DNA of 64,000 bases from Achromobacter sp. MFA1 R4 (GTDB lineage Bacteria > Pseudomonadota > Gammaproteobacteria > Burkholderiales > Burkholderiaceae_B). The translations under genes and the position numbers were made by a program. The DNA is taken from the NCBI RefSeq assembly GCF_900156745.1, contig NZ_LT707065.1, positions 4,154,001 to 4,218,000 of the forward strand, given 5' to 3'. Below, piece after piece: positions 62,393 to 64,000 of this stretch (position 1 is its first letter; each line of letters starts with the position of its first letter). The notes beneath the pieces were generated by a model. That model was not told the DNA's origin. It saw nothing but the letters and a program-made list of their open reading frames with translations, and searched no databases.

Positions 62393-63157
62393 ATGGACAA
62401 GACGCTGCTCAAAGGCCTGATGGTGTTGGAAGCGGTGACCGATGTGGACAATCCGCCGCGCACCATCGATGCGCTGGCCGCGCGGGTGGGGCTGACGCGC
62501 AGCAATACGCATCGCACCTTGCAGACGCTGATCCACGCGGGCTATGTCATCAAGGATGACGATGGTGGGGGCTATCGCGGCGCCGTGCGCCTGTTTGAAC
62601 TGGCGGCACGGCAACTGGCGCAACTGGACGTGCGCAAGCTTGCCGCGCCGCACATGCGCACGCTGGCGGACCAGACCGGCGAAACCGTGCACCTGTCGGT
62701 GCTGGACGGCTTTGATGTGGTCTACGTGGACAAGATCGACAGCCCGCAGCCCATCCGTGCGTATTCCATGGTGGGCGGGCGCGCGCCCGCTTACGCGGTG
62801 GCGACCGGCAAGGCGCTGCTGGCCTACCAGGTCGAAGGCTACGTCGAGCGCTATGAGGACCAGTTGGTCCGCCACACGCCGTCCACCATCGTGTCCATGG
62901 CCTTGTTGAAGGACGAACTGCGCAAGATTGCCCGCGCGGGCTACGCGGTCAATCGCGGCGAATGGCGTGAAGGGGTGGGCGGACTGGCCGTGACCGTGTT
63001 CAACAGCCTGGACCAGCCCGTGGCGGCGGTCGGCATTTCGGGCCCGCTGGACCGCCTGAGCGCCGCTAGGATGAAGCAGCTTGCGCCGGATGTGGCGGCC
63101 TGTGCGCAGTCCATTTCGCAGGGGATGGGATATCGCCGGGGCTTTCTGGATCAGTAG
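62393..63157 (+). CDS. IclR-family transcriptional regulator
   Basis: A 254-residue regulator. The N-terminal helix-turn-helix (residues 8-65; LKGLMVLEAVTDVDNPPRTIDALAARVGLTRSNTHRTLQTLIHAGYV) and C-terminal effector domain (about 80-250; VYVDKIDSPQPIRAYSMVGGRAPAYAVATGKALLA) are intact. Its 3' end overlaps the convergent FAD-protein gene by 92 bases. Co-directional with the cupin gene; may control it or an unseen neighbour. Confidence 0.9.
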   Translation: MDKTLLKGLMVLEAVTDVDNPPRTIDALAARVGLTRSNTHRTLQTLIHAGYVIKDDDGGGYRGAVRLFELAARQLAQLDVRKLAAPHMRTLADQTGETVHLSVLDGFDVVYVDKIDSPQPIRAYSMVGGRAPAYAVATGKALLAYQVEGYVERYEDQLVRHTPSTIVSMALLKDELRKIARAGYAVNRGEWREGVGGLAVTVFNSLDQPVAAVGISGPLDRLSAARMKQLAPDVAACAQSISQGMGYRRGFLDQ

Positions 63158-64000
63158 CGGGCGCGGCGCGCAGGTCGGCCGCGATACGCACGGCCTGGTC
63201 GCGCGCCAGGCGGGCATTCACGTCCATGGACGTGGTCCAGAAGTAGGTGCCGCCCGCCAGGCTGCCCAATACGGAAAGGCCTGCCTGGACCCGGCCGCTG
63301 GCATTTTTGACGCAGCCGGTGCCGTAGTCGAGCGCCAGCCCGCCGTGGGGATCGGCCTGGGCATGCCCCTCGCGTAGCAGGCCGGACACGAGCGGATCTT
63401 GCGTACGCTGCGCATCCACCGAGAAGCTGGTCGCGTTGATGAGATACCGGCTGCGATGTTCGACCTGGCCGCGCGGCGTGCGCAGGCGCGTGACGAACAG
63501 GCCGCTGGCGGCGTCGTGGACGCTGCCGCAATAGCCCGCGGCAACAGCAAGCTGGCCCGTGTCGAACAAGGCCTGCAGCTTGAGCGCGTTGCGCATCGGG
63601 AAGGTCGCACGGCGCGCCATCCAGAGCGATCGCCACTGCGACTGGAAGCGGCGCCGTTCGGCATCCGGGATCAGATGCCAGATCTGGTCCACCGCTGCAT
63701 TGGTGGCCGCCGCCACCGCCTGCCACGGCCGCGGCGCCGCGGCCGAGCGCTGGATTTCCTCTTCGAGCGCGGACCGCGCATCGCGGTCCGGTCCGAGCAG
63801 GTCATCGTCTTCCAGCGATCCGTTCAGCGCCAGTACCTCGTCCCGCAGCGCCTGCCAGACGACGTCCAGGGTCAGCGCGCCGCCGTGGCGGGCGGCCAGC
63901 GCCACCGCGCCGTCGCGGCTCAGGCGCTGCAGGGCGTCGGGCGCGCGGTTGTGCGGGCTGCGCACCGAAGGCAGGCGCCCGTTGCGCGAGGCGCACAGGA
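63066..64000 (-). CDS. FAD/NAD(P)-binding protein, 5' part beyond the window
   Basis: The frame stays open to the right edge of the window, so the start is outside. The visible 300-plus residues are the C-terminal part of a flavoprotein of the COG4529 (FAD-NAD(P)-binding) type. Near the end is the family-typical RYLINATSFSVDAQRTQDPLVSGLLREG then GLALDYGTGCVKNASGRVQAGLSVLGSLAGGTYF with the expected substrate/flavin-contact residues. The last ~30 residues read into the IclR gene's complement. Upstream residues NGRLPSVRSPHNRAPDAL agree with this family. Confidence 0.75.
   Translation of the reverse strand, partial: LCASRNGRLPSVRSPHNRAPDALQRLSRDGAVALAARHGGALTLDVVWQALRDEVLALNGSLEDDDLLGPDRDARSALEEEIQRSAAAPRPWQAVAAATNAAVDQIWHLIPDAERRRFQSQWRSLWMARRATFPMRNALKLQALFDTGQLAVAAGYCGSVHDAASGLFVTRLRTPRGQVEHRSRYLINATSFSVDAQRTQDPLVSGLLREGHAQADPHGGLALDYGTGCVKNASGRVQAGLSVLGSLAGGTYFWTTSMDVNARLARDQAVRIAADLRAAPATDPESPGDIPSPAKWTAHRPPHPAQAASS

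Overview
The window reads as chromosome of a denitrifying betaproteobacterium of the Alcaligenaceae (Achromobacter/Bordetella type). I infer this from the high GC, the many Bug/TctC-type binding proteins each beside a regulator, and a clade I Tat-exported nitrous oxide reductase cluster next to azurin. The housekeeping order trmJ/suhB, lpxH-ppiB-TPR/cysS-accA-tilS-lysC fits as well. The placement comes from protein recognition by eye, not from a database search.

Layout. 1-2.4 kb is a visibly AT-richer accessory patch. It holds a phage-type S24 repressor that has lost its catalytic serine, a divergent RNase A-like toxin and its overlapping CdiI-like immunity gene. 2.5-8.2 kb holds small metabolic genes: a secreted protein, an aldose epimerase, an oxidoreductase-SDR pair with a divergent LysR gene, a DUF6496 protein and dodecin. 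8.27-8.84 kb has no gene but carries four degenerate copies of a long repeat with DnaA-box-like cores. 8.9-13.5 kb has a SYLF lipoprotein, leuA with hairpins in its leader, an AraC regulator, an FMN reductase and an AtzH/HpxZ protein. 13.7-20.5 kb is centred on an ABC importer-amidase operon (binding protein, permease, ATPase, AtzG-like, AtzE-like amidase, GntR) for an unidentified nitrogenous substrate. 20.6-24.2 kb has a DUF4286-like protein, a Bug protein, a class II aldolase and a LysR gene.

24.4-29.4 kb is a four-gene operon with overlapping ends (imelysin, di-haem oxidoreductase, second imelysin, DUF1513), probably periplasmic and metal-linked. 29.6-34.3 kb has mscS, an IclR/Bug divergent pair, trmJ and suhB. 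34.3-43.2 kb is a complete nosRZDFYLX cluster on the minus strand, with azurin divergent. Azurin is a candidate electron donor to nitrous oxide reduction, and the shared intergenic region has an operator-like palindrome. 44-54.7 kb is housekeeping: TerC/CBS protein, uppP, lpxH, ppiB, a TPR protein, cysS, a DNA glycosylase, accA, tilS and lysC.

54.8-64 kb has tRNA-Ser(GCU), an AllA-like ureidoglycolate lyase, selU, a Tat-exported acid phosphatase and three identical tRNA-Arg(ACG) genes separated by short tandem repeats. After these come a DUF3079 protein, two adjacent paralogous proteins of a family I do not recognise (one fused to an HTH), a sirtuin, a cysteine-dioxygenase-like cupin, an IclR regulator and the 3' part of an FAD-binding protein cut by the window edge. 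I saw no CRISPR array, rRNA gene, transposase or integrase.
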